Positions 46,725-58,985 of a DNA stretch of 64,000 bases are shown in pieces (positions within the stretch are counted from its first letter, which is position 1; the number at the start of each line of letters is the position of its first letter). The DNA lies in NCBI GenBank assembly GCA_017654935.2, contig CM065706.1:16320270-16384269 (forward strand), in the 5' to 3' direction. Origin of the DNA: Phymorhynchus buccinoides (lineage: Eukaryota > Mollusca > Gastropoda > Neogastropoda > Raphitomidae). Position numbers and translations under genes: made by a program. The notes below the pieces were generated by a model. The model was not told where the DNA came from. It made no database searches and saw nothing but the letters and a program-made list of their open reading frames with translations.

Positions 46725-46896
46725 TGCGACTGTACCGCCACGAAGTAGGTGGGCGCTTTCTCTGCGGATGAAAGGAAATGATGGTGCCGTCGTCTTTCTC
46801 TACCCAGAAAACAAAGCGTTAATCGACACTTTTAAAACAACGATGTGCCTCGTGTTTCACGATCGTGCAAGCACCCAAAAACTATCTCCACAGCGA
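46725..46896 (-). CDS. EIF2AK1-like: Kinase exon, alphaC to beta4, copy B (error-rich)
   Basis: Same order of blocks as the copy A exon at 5098-5248, including the CTGAAAC acceptor border at 46897 and the gtaggtgggcgctttctctgcgg block, but interrupted by many short insertions (for example aaaacaaa after a conserved ctctaccca) that break the frame. The insertions resemble raw long-read errors rather than ordinary decay, because they also fill the flanking introns. If corrected by reads, it would supply the alphaC exon of the main kinase gene. Left border approximate. Confidence 0.6.
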
Positions 46897-49800
46897 CTGA
46901 AACAGAAATAAATGCTTAAACCCTGCAAATCCAAACTCACTATTGGCGGGCCATATACAGATGGCAAAATCACTTAACACAACAGCCTGATAAAAATACA
47001 TAATAATGTCGAACACACCACAGACACAACAAATCTGTCTGAACTTACACAACCCCTCTTTAAATCACACAGCCCTTTTTTTTTCGTCACACATGTGTTT
47101 AACGACACCTAAACAAAAACATGGTCCGATTGTTGTCTACAATTTACACGGCAGTTTCCTACCTGATCTACAGCACCAAACGTAAGATGGCGACCAACAC
47201 AATATCACCTTCCTTGCACACACTTTACACAAGCCACACCATCCACAAACCTCACATATTCATCTAACTGTGCCATGTGGCTAACGTCAGCGGAGTTGGA
47301 AGTCGGCAAAGCATGAACTGCGCACTATCGTTCAATTCGAGAGACCTGCACAAAGATACGTCGTCATGCAGCGCTGACTAGCTCGATACCACTCAATCAC
47401 CAGTATCACATAACTTCAGTATTACACATTCTTTGACTGCGGACTTTCTTACGCTCAAAAATTGGCTTAACACACAAATAAATACGTGGCGTTTCTTTTT
47501 TGGTGTTTGTTATATCTCCTTTGACTCAACATCTAAAACTTAACTCACACTAACACAAATAAAATCACACAATATCTCCGTGCACACACAGTCTTTACTA
47601 CATAATACAATAAAACACAATACACATCACCAATAATCTCTTTGCTCACTCTTTACTAATACACAACACGATAAATCATACTCAAGACTCTTTGCTCACC
47701 TAAAACAAATACCGTTACTAATAATACACAATAAATCATAATAATCAAAACTTTGGCAAGGTTAGCTATGTGCTTACAGTCTGGGTCTAGTCATATAATA
47801 CTACACTAGATAAGGGGGGGGGAAACACAGAACGGGCCTTATAACCTCCACCATTCATTATCGAGCCGAATCGCTTCAAATTTGATGTGACAGCCCCTAA
47901 CGTGGAGTGATGTCACACACCGGCAAACCGAGGTGGCCATGTCATTTGCGCGAAAACTCTTCGAAAACTGCGCGAAATGCGTCATCTGATGGGGCCTACT
48001 CGGCGCCCCGTACAGCTCCCGGTAATGTTCTCGCCCGGAGCCACCCATTGCCTTCGCACACATGTGGCAGGTAGAGCGACGGGGGACGTTGCACTACTCC
48101 GAACTGATGTGCCAAACCGAAAGACCGAATCGCGTTCAGAAACGTGCCGCGATATATACTCACGCTTAAACAAAACATCACCTTTATTTCCACATAACCT
48201 CCGCCGTCTTCTTAACCGAACCGCTTCGCATTTGCATTCAGGCTCTGCTGTGGCGAGGAGGTGAACGCCTGGACAGTGTACACTCTCATAGCAGCGCCAA
48301 CGCATTGAACGGGGCCTTCAATAAAACCTCCGCCTTTGACTTCAACCGTGAAAATCGCTCTCAAATTTGCCTGATCTCAGCGTTCACCTGTACTCTTGGC
48401 GTTACCAGTTACCTAACAGGTGTTACCGATTACTAGTCCGTTTTACCTGTACTTACGCGTTGCGCCTAAGTCAACAATAACATCTCTGTGACTCACTTCT
48501 AATTCAACTAATCCATATCACCATAAATCACACTAACTCCTCTCCTGCTCAATCTTTAACTAAATCACACACCACAATAATAATAGCAATAATCTCTGTG
48601 CTCGATCGCTCCACTCTTACTATAAGTACATAACACCAATAAATCACACTAATCTCTGTGCGCACATCTATTAGCTAATAGTACACCCTAAACCAACAAC
48701 ATAAATCAACAATAATCTCTGTGCTCACACTCTTTACTAATAATAACAAAACACAATAAAACTCCACCAATAATCTCTGTGCTCACCAATCTTTAATAAT
48801 AGTACCATAACACCATAAATCAACAAATAATCTCTGTGCTCACTCCATTTACTACATAGTACATAAAACAATAAAAACATCACAAAATCTCTTGTGCTAC
48901 ACTCTTTACTAATAGTAACATAACAACAATAAATTCACAATACATCTCTGTGCTCCACAACTCTTCTAACTACTAATACATAATAACCAACATAAATCCA
49001 TACATAGTCTCATTTAGCTCACACACTCTTTACTAATAAATCAAAACATTAACACGATCAATCAACACCAATAGTCTCTGTGCTATCACCTCTATTACTA
49101 ATAATAACCAAACCACAACAATAATCACAATAATCTACTGTGTCTCTCACAAACATCTTTACATAATAGCGTACCATCAACACAATAAAGCAACAAATCA
49201 ATTCTCTGTCATCACCTCTTATCACTAATAATATAACTGACCCACATAAATCACAATTAATCATCCCTGTGATTCATCTCTATTCACTTACTCAAATGCA
49301 CAACCACACTAATGTCTTGACGTCTCTTTCTCTCTCTCTCTACGATAATGTCTTGTCTCTTTCTCTCTCAATCTCTCTCACTCTCTCCATTTGCCGTACA
49401 CCTCTGTCCTTCCCTTTCTCCTCCAGATCTTTCACTCCCCACTAATCTGCCCCACTTAATTCGCCTCCTGTCTGTGCATCTCTCCCTCCTCTCTCCCTCT
49501 CACAACCCGCAAAAACCCAACCCACCAACACTCTCTCTCACTCTCTATCTCCTCTCCTCTCTACTCTATCGAACTCAAAAAATATCTACTCTCATCTCTC
49601 TCTCTGCTCTCTGCTCAATTCGACCTGTCAAATCCCCTCCCTCACTCCTCTTCGTTCACGTTCCCAAACTAATCTTCACCACGTTTCGCATCACTCATCT
49701 GTTCCATCTCCTCTCTCTCTCTCTCTCATCTCCCCCTCAGCTACCACACCCTCATCTCTTCTCTCTCTCTCCATTCACCTTGCTATCCTCACTTTCCTCA

Positions 49801-50202
49801 TTCTTTCACTTCTCTAACTAATCTGCACGCAACTACACGTTTCCGCTCTCTCCCTCTGTCGGCCATCTCGTACTCTCTCACCTCTCTCACACCACACACT
49901 CTGCTCTCCTTCGTCACTCATTCCCAGCAACATCTCATCTGCCAAATCCTCTCAACTCTCTCCTCTCAAATCACCCAAATCTCTCTCTCTCCATCTCTCA
50001 CATCCACTTCCACCTGTACCCTCCCTTCCTCCTCTTCTTTCACTTCCCAACTAATCTGCACCACGTTTCGCTCCTCTCTGTGCGTCTCTTTTTTACCCTT
50101 TCCTTCATATTTTTCACACCATTATTAAGATACAACCTATCAAACACAAGATCACACACACACGGAAAAAATAATAAGATTTTGAAGGGAAAAAAAACTT
50201 AC

Positions 50203-50274
50203 TTTCAGAAATGAATCCGGCGTAAATTCGATCTTCTTCACTGCATACTCCTTCCCATCAAGGTGATTTCGAGC
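50203..50274 (-). CDS. EIF2AK1-like: Kinase exon, beta2-beta3 (ATP lysine), copy B
   Basis: Identical in exon sequence and splice borders to 7959-8030, giving EYAVKKI. In transcription order this is the first recognised exon of the main kinase gene, followed by the alphaC exon at about 46.8 kb. It marks the point (about 50.02 kb) at which copy B becomes clean sequence again. Confidence 0.85.
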
Positions 50275-50591
50275 CTGATGAGCAAAATTTACATCTTTAA
50301 TATTGTTTGTAAAAAGAAATAAGGAAACATATGAATGAATGCAGATAAGTGCTTATTTTTGTGCTAAAAGTAGATGTCTAAAACCTTGAATGCCTTTATC
50401 ATTATGGTGTGCGTGCGTGTGCGTGTGCATGTAAAGTGCATGTATTGTAGTGTGTGTGTGTGTTTGTGTGTGATGCATGCATTGACACGTCCCGACTAAT
50501 GCTATGCTTCTTATGGGTTAGAAATCCCTACCATTCTTTGAGGAATTATGATTTTACTTCATTCATGCGCAATATATAAAACAGCTCATAA

Positions 50592-50824
50592 TTAACCCCT
50601 TGACTGCCAGAGAAAAATTAAAGAAAAATTCATTGGGCAAATCATGACATGAGAAAAAGACAACTGATAGAGCCAATCTGAGAAAATGGTCTGGGGATAT
50701 TACTCTCTTGATTATGTTAGAGCAATAGCCAGCATATCAGAGTTATTCCTCTTTATCTGATGACATCACCAGTGATGTGATCAGGTCAGTACGGGATACG
50801 TTGGTGGCAGTCAAGGGGTTTCAA
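50592..50824. mobile_element. TTAA-flanked MITE, copy B
   Basis: Counterpart of 8343-8572 with the same inverted ends; the right TTAA is also altered (ggggtttcaa). Confidence 0.6.
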
Positions 50825-51475
50825 TAAGAGTTGCAAACAAAGACAGAACATATACATGTAGAAAGAAACGGAAACGGCAGATAAGATAGTTGGGCAGACA
50901 CTCGTGAAAATATTTTTTCCATGTACCATATTTTTTTCAGACTATAAGGTGCATCCCCCAAATTTCACACAAAATGTTTGATTTAAACTAATATCTATTC
51001 TATCTATATACTTACCGTTTCACTACAAACTGAGTTTACTCTTCCAATTTGGAGCAAAATGGTGGATTTTGATTATCCTACTATCTATTTAATTTAATAC
51101 TTACCAAACACTCAAACAACTGCATTAGCCTAAAACACCTGGAACCTTACCCTAGCACATAGCTAAAACGAAAGTCGGACTTGCTGGGCCTAAGGCCTAT
51201 TTATTAGGCGCATAACAGCAGCATGACGCATCTGCGCTCATAATTGACAGGAAGCTGTCTGAGCGATCGAAGAAGAAGAAGAACGAAGAAAACACAACAA
51301 CCACTTCCTTGTCTTTATCATAAAATCAAGACCAAAGAAATGAGATGGTCTTGCATTGTGGTAAAAATCATCGCATCGTTCCAGTGAATGTGGAAAGTCT
51401 GCAGGAACATGATTTTGAGATTGGACCCAAAAAAACCTTTTTCACATAATTACATTAGTAGGCGCTTGGGAGAAA

Positions 51476-51895
51476 GGTGGCAGAGTGGTTAAGAAGTTCG
51501 CCTGCCAAATGTAATGCGTGACTGCAGCGTGAGTGACCCGGGTTCGAATCCCGGCCTCGCCCTTTCTTTCTAGTTTGACAGGAAAATCGAACTGAACGTC
51601 CAGTCCTTCGGATGGGGACTTAAAGCTAGTCTGACCCGTGCGCTTTACGCACGTAAAAATCCCATGGCAGTTGAAAGTCGGTAAGAGCAGGGGGAAATCC
51701 CGCTGCCTGGTATGGCCAAATTGATAGCTAGGTTTTCCAAGTGTGCCCACACCCCCTCCTCACCCTGTGCCCTCCTCCCCTCCCCACCAAACCCACCCAC
51801 CCGAAAAATTTGGGTAGGTGCTGCACTTTGCGGCGACCACACTCTCCGGGGGAGAGGGCAGCCCGAATTTCACAAGATAAGTCTCTGTGACTAGG
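51476..51895 (+). mobile_element. tRNA-headed SINE (SINE-1), copy B
   Basis: Counterpart of 9223-9640 with an intact B box (gggttcgaatcccgg). Same core and tail. Confidence 0.8.
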
Positions 51896-52580
51896 GTCAA
51901 AGTCATGGGGATCAGTGTGTTCTGGGAGCTGTCGGTGGACGGTTGTGGTGGCGCCCTCAGGAGGAGGACCTCACTCATGCTGGCTCCGCGACTAAGAGAA
52001 TAGTGTTGTAAGAGGGGCTTAGTAGGTGGTGTCCTGAACAGGCTCTACTGAACTCCACCGAAGTGACTCAGCAGCAGTGCAGTGTCTCCTCGGTTGGTTG
52101 CCTCCTGACGGCCTAACATAGATTCGCTCTTTGGACTGCTGGTCTCGGATTCTGCAACCTGAACAAGCTGGGGTGTGGCTGCGAGTTGGGATTTGGAATG
52201 AGCGGAGTGGAAGCAACGCCACTGTACGGCCCAGAAAATGGGACAGCAAAAAAAAAGAAAAAAAGTGTGTGACTAGAATATACCAAATTTTAGACCAAAA
52301 CAGGCTCTGCTGAATTGACTCAGCACCAAAGCATTGTCTCCTCCTGTGGTAGCCTCTAGAGTACCTAGATGCCTCTTCATGACCTGACATAGCTTTGCTT
52401 CCTATTGGCCACTGCAAGTAGGGGTAGTAGTAGTAGTAGTTGTAGTAGTTCTGGGCAAGAAGTGGGCCTCACGGCCCTTTTACGCCCTTTCTCGTTTGTT
52501 ACTTTGCTGTTTTCGTGGTGGTTGCTACTTAAGCTAATCTAGAAGTTTATCAACATTTGAATGGACTTTTTTTTTATTCA

Positions 52581-52808
52581 TCAAAAATATTTAAAAAAAT
52601 TTACATTAAAGGATCTTGGTCCAGAAGATTTTTTGAAAGAGTTTGTGTTAGGTGCAGCTTTAATGTTAGTTGACAAATTATTCCAGTCTTGGACAGCTCT
52701 GTTAGAAAAATAAAATTTGCGAATGTTAGTAGCTGAACGCTTTAAGAATAATTTATCCGTACTATTTTGTGTCTTGTCTGTGCTACTTTTGACAAAAAAT
52801 GTGTTCAA
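52581..52808 (-). pseudogene. LINE C-terminal fragment, copy B
   Basis: Uninterrupted version of 10346-10552, 75 residues, including FYFSNRAVQDWNNLSTN and NSFKKSSGPRSF. No upstream reverse-transcriptase domain remains, so it is a 5'-truncated remnant. Confidence 0.65.
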
Positions 52809-53150
52809 GTCTATATCCTCACTGTTATTTACAATTTCTATACTTGTATGAGATCTCCACTGAGTCTTCTAACGCCCTTGACGGCAAGAGTTAAGCCCTT
52901 GTTGATCAGTATTCAAAAGGGCATTCACTCTTGCAAAAGGCAGCCATTAAGTGGCCTCAAATAGGGTTATTGGCGAGAGTTATGCCCTTGTTTGGTCAGT
53001 GCTCAACCATCTTCCCCCACCCACCAAGGGCATTCACTCTTGCAAAAGGTGTTCCTTGCAGTGGCCAATAGACTGCTGGTTAGGTTTGGGCACCTGCGAC
53101 CCTACAATGTAGGATGCGAAATTTGACTGGCAATATGCAAAATGTATCAG

Positions 53151-53597
53151 CAGACCTGTTCACCCCTATTTTGCAATTTCTGAAACAAAAAATAGTAATT
53201 TTGAAAAAAAACCTAATCCAACGCGCGGACGATTCTTTTTCTTCACAAAACCCGATTAACAAGAAAACTATTTGTAATTACACAATTATATGCAAGCAAT
53301 AGTGCACTGGGAGACCTTTAAAAACATTTTTTAAACCATGTATTGGCCTTTTCTCTTTCAAACTCAGCTTACTGACCTGTTCAAACTGCTTGTGATCTCA
53401 CCACGCGGTCGCTTTGACGCCATCTTGAAACAGAATGAAACTGGTAACCGGAATGACTTTTCATCCATTGTTTCAAAAGCATCGCTTGCCGACGCAACTG
53501 TAATGATGGGGGGGGAATTTTTTTGTCGCCGTAATTATCGTAATTTGATTTTTGTTTCGTAAAAATTACGGCAAAATCATAAAGGTAAACAGGTCTG
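53151..53597. mobile_element. Inverted-repeat element, CAGACCTG family, copy B
   Basis: Counterpart of 10895-11341, with the same ends and a few substitutions. Confidence 0.6.
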
Positions 53598-53690
53598 GAT
53601 CAGGCAACCTTTAGAAAGAAACAAAAACAGTTATCCAGTTACCACAAAAAGGAATATTAATTTTTTTTGGGGGGAGAGAAGGCGTGTTAC

Positions 53691-53837
53691 CTGATGAGGC
53701 CAGAGACGTGAAAATTGCTCAAATTGCTCAGGTAGCTTCCCCTTGCGAAGGTCCTTGATGGCTTTAGAACACTCCATGTCAGTCTTGAAAACGTGGCACA
53801 TCTCGAACAGAATCGCCCCCAAGCTGTACATGTCGCA
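53691..53837 (-). CDS. EIF2AK1-like: Kinase exon, alphaF, copy B
   Basis: Identical to 11435-11581, with the same acceptor and donor, encoding CDMYSLGAILFEM to LWPHQ in phase 0/0. It belongs to a third kinase unit (or an allelic copy) whose N-lobe would lie right of the window. The spacing to the next beta3 exon (50274) is 3.4 kb, as in copy A. Confidence 0.87.
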
Positions 53838-54201
53838 CTGAAAATAACGCAAAACCGCAACGTCACAAGTACAAAATGTGAAACTTTTGTCTTTTATTCT
53901 AATCTTGTGGGTTTAAATCCACATGGAATTTTTGTTTTTAAAGACTTAAGCGTTGTATGAAGTGGGAAAACTTACAGCTCCACAAAGGCTTCAAACCACA
54001 GTGGAACCCCCCTTATAAGACCTTCGAAAATCATCCAAAATGAGGAAATATAGTGTTTTACGTCCTCTCGGCCCAGCAGGGCACATATCCAAAATGAGGT
54101 CTTAAAGGAAGGGGTGTTATAAGAGAGGTAATTTTAATACTTACAAAGAAGGGCTATGTCTCAGAGAAGTAGGTATTATGTAGGAGGGAGTCTTATAATA
54201 G

Positions 54202-54408
54202 GTCTTATAAAAGAGTATTCCCCCTTTGTTCACTTTCGTAGGTCTTATAAGAGAGTATTCCCCCTTTGTTCAATTTCGTAGGTCTTATAAGAGAGTATTC
54301 CCCCTTTGTTCAATTTCGTAGGTCTTATAAGAGAGTATTCCCCCTTTGTTCAATTTCGTAGGTCTTATAAGAGAGTATTCCCCCTTTGTTCAATTTCGTA
54401 GGTCTTAT
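54202..54408 (+). repeat. 40-bp tandem repeat, copy B, five copies
   Basis: Same unit as 11944-12183; the difference in copy number between A and B is a length polymorphism. Confidence 0.93.
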
Positions 54409-55271
54409 ATATTTCATTCTTTGATGAACCAAACTTCCTTTCGAGGCTTACCAGTTTGTTCTGTGTTGTGTGTTGTTTATGTGTAACATATTCAAGGCTA
54501 GAAGGCTATGCCACTCTTGGGTAGATGTTGATTTGTTTGTATGTTGCTGTATGTTGCTAGATGACCAAAATTCCTTTCGAGGCTTACCAGTTTGTTCTGT
54601 GTTGTGTGTTGTTTATGTGTAACATATTCAAGGCTAGAAGGCTATGCCACTCTTGGATAGATGTTGATTTGTTTGTATGTTGCTGTATGTTGCTAGATGA
54701 CCAACATTCCTTTCGAGGCTTACCAGTTTGTTCTGTTGGTGTGCGTTGTTTATGATGTGGAACATATTCAAGGCTAGAAGGCTATGCCACTCTTGGATAG
54801 ATGTTGATTTGTTTGTATGTCGTCCTCTCCACCATTGTTGATGTGTACTGTGTGGGTGAAGGGTCATAAAGGCGAACTTGGCACATTCCGATACGCGAGA
54901 ATAATGCTGAACTTCCTCACTTTGGTTCTGACCCACGCATGCTAGATGATTGGCATCGTAATCAACTTTGGAGGATGGGAGTTAATTAGAAAGAGAGTAT
55001 TCCCCCTTTGCGTTTCGTTATCTCCTCTCTATCACTATTTCATTCTTTGAAATAAAATGACATACAGTTCGGGTATGAAATTATGTAGCGCGAAGAGGAA
55101 GACATTCTTGAATTAGACTCCCAGTCTCTGGTATTTACAAATATCCCATGTTTCACTTCTACAGAGACAAAAAGTTGTTGTTATTTCTACCACCTCCCGT
55201 GGGTCTTCTGCAATTTCTCTAACTTTATTTAAAAGAAATGTCCCATATCGACTATGATTGGTTTCTTATAT

Positions 55272-55324
55272 TGTGGCGGTACCATAGCCGATGAGGTTTA
55301 AACCGAGGCGTGGTTACCGCTACA
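55272..55324 (+). ncRNA. U4 snRNA-like 5' stem-loop, copy B
   Basis: Same fold as 12731-12782 with G-C changed to A-U and another G-C changed to G-U in the stem, plus one extra A in the loop. Pairing is preserved although the surrounding sequence is strongly diverged. Confidence 0.55.
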
Positions 55325-55454
55325 CCTATCTGTATTGCCTTAAAATTTCGGGACTTATAAGGGGAGGTTGCACTGCCTCCGGGCATTAATAGCAGTATTG
55401 TTCCCACCATCTTTTATCTTCAAATGATCCCAAAGTGCTCTTACAAGAATAAGA

Positions 55455-55675
55455 GATCGTAAACAAGCATTTTTCATTCGTCCCATATGTTATGAACATA
55501 AATGAGAGGACGTAAACAACCATTTTTGCATTCAACACATACAGTTCTTGCAACCGAGAGGACGTAAAACACCATTTTTCATTCGTCCCATATGGTTCTA
55601 CGCAACCGAGAGGACGTAAAACACCATTTTTCATTCGTCCCATATTGTTCTTCGCAGCCGAGAGGACGTAAAGCT
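55455..55675 (+). repeat. Tandem repeat of about 52 bp, four copies
   Basis: Unit gagaggacgtaaaacaccat + ttttcattcgtcccatat, derived from the reverse taacgtcctcc repeat. Not present as an array in copy A. Confidence 0.8.
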
Positions 55676-56469
55676 TTAACTTTGCGGTCTACTTCAGCGG
55701 TCTGAGGCTTGGGTGTAGTTGTTGGCAGTTGGATTGGGTTGATGGTGAGTAGATTTTGGTAGAAATATGCAACAAGTGAGTACGCAACATTTGTCTCTGT
55801 AGAAGGGGAAACACGGATAGAAGAAGAAGAAGAAGAACAACAAGAAACGTTTGGTTTTCAATTTCAATCTTCAAAAAAAAATTTGTCAGGTCAGTCAGCG
55901 GGTCACAGTGATTGTACGGGATCATCTGCGTACTATGATACACCACCACACAAACTTGGAAGTGGTTCTGTACACCGGTTCATGAATAACAGCCCCCCCA
56001 AAAAAAAAACCCCACCCCAACCCCCCAAAAGTAAACAAACAAAAACTACGACAAACTCATACTCCTTTGCTGACCGTAGTCAGTCAACGGACAACAAAAC
56101 AAAAGGACAAGAAGAAAGAAAATAGAGTGAAACTAAGAGAAGACAATGAAATGGACAAAAGTGGAGAACTCCCCATTGATTAAAGGCAAGCAGGCAACTC
56201 CCGACTAAAGCTGCCACCCCCTAGCTCTGAAAGAAAACGTTCTGTCTGGAAACGGTCAACGAAAACGGATAGGCAGTGTTTGTTGAAACCTTCGAACTTC
56301 TCGTGAATTGTCTCTTGTTTCTGTTCATTCCACTTCTTCTTGTTCACTTTCTTTTGGGGGGTAGAATGTCATACTCTCTTTTCTCCTACCATTCAGAATT
56401 CAATGGTTGCCTGTTGAACCGTTCTGTCTGGAAAGGAATACAGAAAGCAGATATTATATATTATAGGTG

Positions 56470-56674
56470 AAGACGGGGTAAAAAGCCCATGGGTGCGTAA
56501 GAAGCCCATGCCAATTATTTTATGAAATAAAGCAATTTCAGACACATTTTGCCCATGAGACGAGTGTTAATGTTTAGCATTCGTCTCATGGGCAAATTTG
56601 ACTGACATTTTGTTTATTTCATGAGATAAATGGCATGGGCTTCTTACCCGCCCATGGGCTTTTTACCCCGTCTT
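56470..56674. mobile_element. 205-bp fold-back hairpin
   Basis: Left arm aagacggggtaaaaagccca and right arm tgggctttttaccccgtctt are perfect inverses; pairing continues nearly to the centre (cccatgagacgagtg / cattcgtctcatggg). No ORF. Likely a MITE; could form one long RNA hairpin if transcribed. Confidence 0.85.
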
Positions 56675-56944
56675 ACCCTACGGTTTCGGCTGGAACCCTG
56701 GACATTGTTCACAATTGTCTGTACTGTCAACTCTCCTGGGCCCATTTTCTCGTCACTCGGTGTCTTTGATTTCGTACTTTTCTTTCTTGCCCTTCTTTGT
56801 TATTAGTGGAAATACAAAGTAGTTGCATCTACATCATTCGGATCAGACCCAGGTTGTTGAGTGAGCATCGCCCTACGTGTTAGCATTCAATGCAGTGTCT
56901 CTTTGGCAAAATTCAAGCATCGCAGGGTCTCTCTGCGACGCTCT

Positions 56945-57016
56945 CTCACGCACACACGCACACACATGCACACATAATGTCTCACACACACTCAACACAC
57001 ACACACACACACACAA

Positions 57017-57107
<91 letters not shown>

Positions 57108-57360
57108 TACACACACACACACGCACACGCACTCAATCACACGCATACACACACACGCGCGCACAAACGCACACACACACACATACACACACACACACAA
57201 ACACACAAACTGACTGTCAAACAACACACACATGCACACGCACGCACGCCCCCCCCCCCCACACACGCACGCACACGCACACATTTTTTTCACACAGACA
57301 CACACACACACACACACACACTGTAAAAACCCCCCCCCCCCCCACACACACACACACACA
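56945..57360 (+). repeat. CA microsatellite complex
   Basis: Long (CA)n with CACG variants and two poly-C runs; about 400 bp. Confidence 0.95.
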
Positions 57361-57689
57361 GTAAGTGTGCCATTTCATTCGTGTGATACAATGCGTGTGT
57401 ATGTGTTTGTCACCCCCAAACAAAAGAGCCGTCCAAAATATGCATTTATATTGTATGTAAGTATGATGCGTGGTTTGTTTTGAAAACTTGCAAAATGTAC
57501 TGACGAACAAGGACAAGAACAAACGAACAAATAAGTGAAGCAAAAACAACACACAAAGCAATATATCAAAACCGGTACTCAATGACACCACGCACAAATC
57601 AACTCGGGCACAGAATTGGATGTCAACAGGTGTATCAAGGTATTCAACGATGGGTTTTTGTTTGTGGCACAAGCCAAAAAGGTATAACT

Positions 57690-58160
57690 CACTTTGATTT
57701 GGTATAGTCTGTCTGTCGGTCGGAGTCGGAAATTGTCGCACATATTGTAAAAGAGAAAAAAATACTTCAGTTGTTGTATCAAGCAGAACTTAGGTATGCT
57801 GATATGAATTGTATACTGAAAATATAACATGGTTCTTCTCATTTAAAAGTGTATTTCAAAAGAAAAAACATTGTAATACATTACACTGCAACAGACATAC
57901 GGTATGCGGTGCTTCTTTTAGATGAGTATAAGTAGGATAAATAGTTTTAAATGTTTTCCAAAAGATATAAACGCTATGTCCGCAAATGGTGCAGAGATAA
58001 CATTTTCTGGTTTACAGATTAAAATTATTGAAAAGCCAAATGAAGCGACTCAGTGTATCAAATGATTGAGAGGTAAAAATAGACCGCTGCCACAAACGAT
58101 AATGCGAATCCGCGCTTGTTTTCGGTTAAGGCTTATAACCAGGCGCAGAGGGTGTGTGTG
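57690..58160 (+). pseudogene. Degraded LINE fragment (relative of 15363-15956)
   Basis: ggtatagtctgtctgtcggt, caagcagaactta and ttctcatttaaaagtgtatt follow the order of 15460-15610, but frames are lost. Confidence 0.5.
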
Positions 58161-58216
58161 AAAGGAAAAATAATATATCCAAGTGATAAACCTGACTACG
58201 TGTAAAGTTGCTGTTA

Positions 58217-58472
58217 GACAGACTATGCGGCTGCCTCATATGACTCGATCAGGTCGTGACGTATCTACCAAAAGTTGTTTCCTGAAGCATGGAGAGAGGT
58301 CACAAGCCATCTGACTTATCAAACTCGATCAGTGAAATTTAGAACCCGCCCTATTCGGCCCATGTCACCTGACTGGGCCCGACTATATCAGACTGATCGA
58401 GCAGCATGGTATGCAAGTGAGGTGTGTGTGTCACGACCTGATCGAGTCACATGAGCAGTCACATAGTCTGTC
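58217..58472. mobile_element. MITE with inverted ends of about 45 bp
   Basis: Left gacagactatgcggctgcct, catatgactcgatcaggtcg; right cgacctgatcgagtcacatg, agcagtcacatagtctgtc, matching inversely with few mismatches. 256 bp, no ORF. No clear target duplication. Confidence 0.8.
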
Positions 58473-58613
58473 GCCGCTTACAAACACAAATAAAGTAGAT
58501 GCACATAAATACACGGGTACCTAATATTCACAAATGTAATCAGAATTCTTCCAAAGTTCCAGCACTAATTCGATCAATCGAAACTCTGAACAAAAACTAA
58601 GGAAGAAAGATAC

Positions 58614-58985
58614 GTTAAAGGACACCCTGACGGATGAGTTTTTTGCAAAGGAACACGTCGAGATCGCAACACTCATGTTGCTCCGGTTTCCTAAGAAATC
58701 ACTCCTTCAAATCGACGATTCCTCCTTGGCGGAGGTGCTGGGAGTTAGATTATTTCAGTTTAAAACCATACATTAAATTATGCGTTGAATTATAGTCAAA
58801 TAGTCAAACTTTCACCCCCAATCCCTGATTAAAGGACACCCTGACGGATGAGGTTTTTGCAAAGGAACACGTCGAGATCGCAACACTCATGTTGCTCCGG
58901 TTTCCTAAGAAATCACTCTGTCAAATCTGCGATTCCTCCTTGGCGGAGGTGCTGTGAGTTGGATTCTTTCAGTTTAATTCAGACT
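58614..58985 (+). repeat. Two direct copies of a fold-back arm
   Basis: ttaaaggacaccctgacgga ... ggcgattcctccttggcgga-type arm at 58614-58766 and again at 58833-58983; reverse arm of the 37237-37690 element. Confidence 0.8.

Larger units (their letters stand above)
39500..50020. other. Low-quality sequence block
   Basis: Compared with 2.2-7.9 kb and 37-38 kb, this block carries frequent single- and few-base insertions, mostly A and C, spread evenly over introns, repeats and the alphaC exon. The pattern resembles uncorrected long reads used for gap filling. Reading frames here should not be trusted. Confidence 0.75.
11435..50274 (-). other. EIF2AK1-like: HRI-like eIF2-alpha kinase gene, exon chain from beta3 to alphaF
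   Basis: Nine minus-strand exons over about 39 kb give an almost complete kinase core: beta3 Lys, alphaC Glu, a long insert between beta4 and beta5, hinge, catalytic loop, DFG, activation segment and alphaF. A long beta4-beta5 insert is characteristic of the eIF2-alpha kinases, which phosphorylate eIF2-alpha and reduce translation under stress. The MYSLG alphaF block, the LPEQF region and PRNIFL after the catalytic loop resemble HRI most. Not found: the glycine-loop exon (beta1-beta2), one exon between alphaC (ends phase 1) and the insert (starts phase 2), a short PEQ exon, and the alphaG-alphaI end with the eIF2-alpha docking helix. The chain crosses an error-rich stretch (39.5-50 kb), so the link from 46.7 to 38 kb is inferred from order and phase. 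A PKR-like member is the alternative. Confidence 0.75.

Noticed and set aside
47839..48305. ORFs rich in Arg and Cys on both strands
   Set aside because: They lie in the noisy copy of the 5950-6534 repeat; the cleaner copy A has no corresponding frames.
56877..57359. His/Thr and Cys/Val repeat ORFs
   Set aside because: Translations of (CA)n and (GT)n tracts; the same applies near 15.0, 18.0, 25.2 and 35.4 kb.
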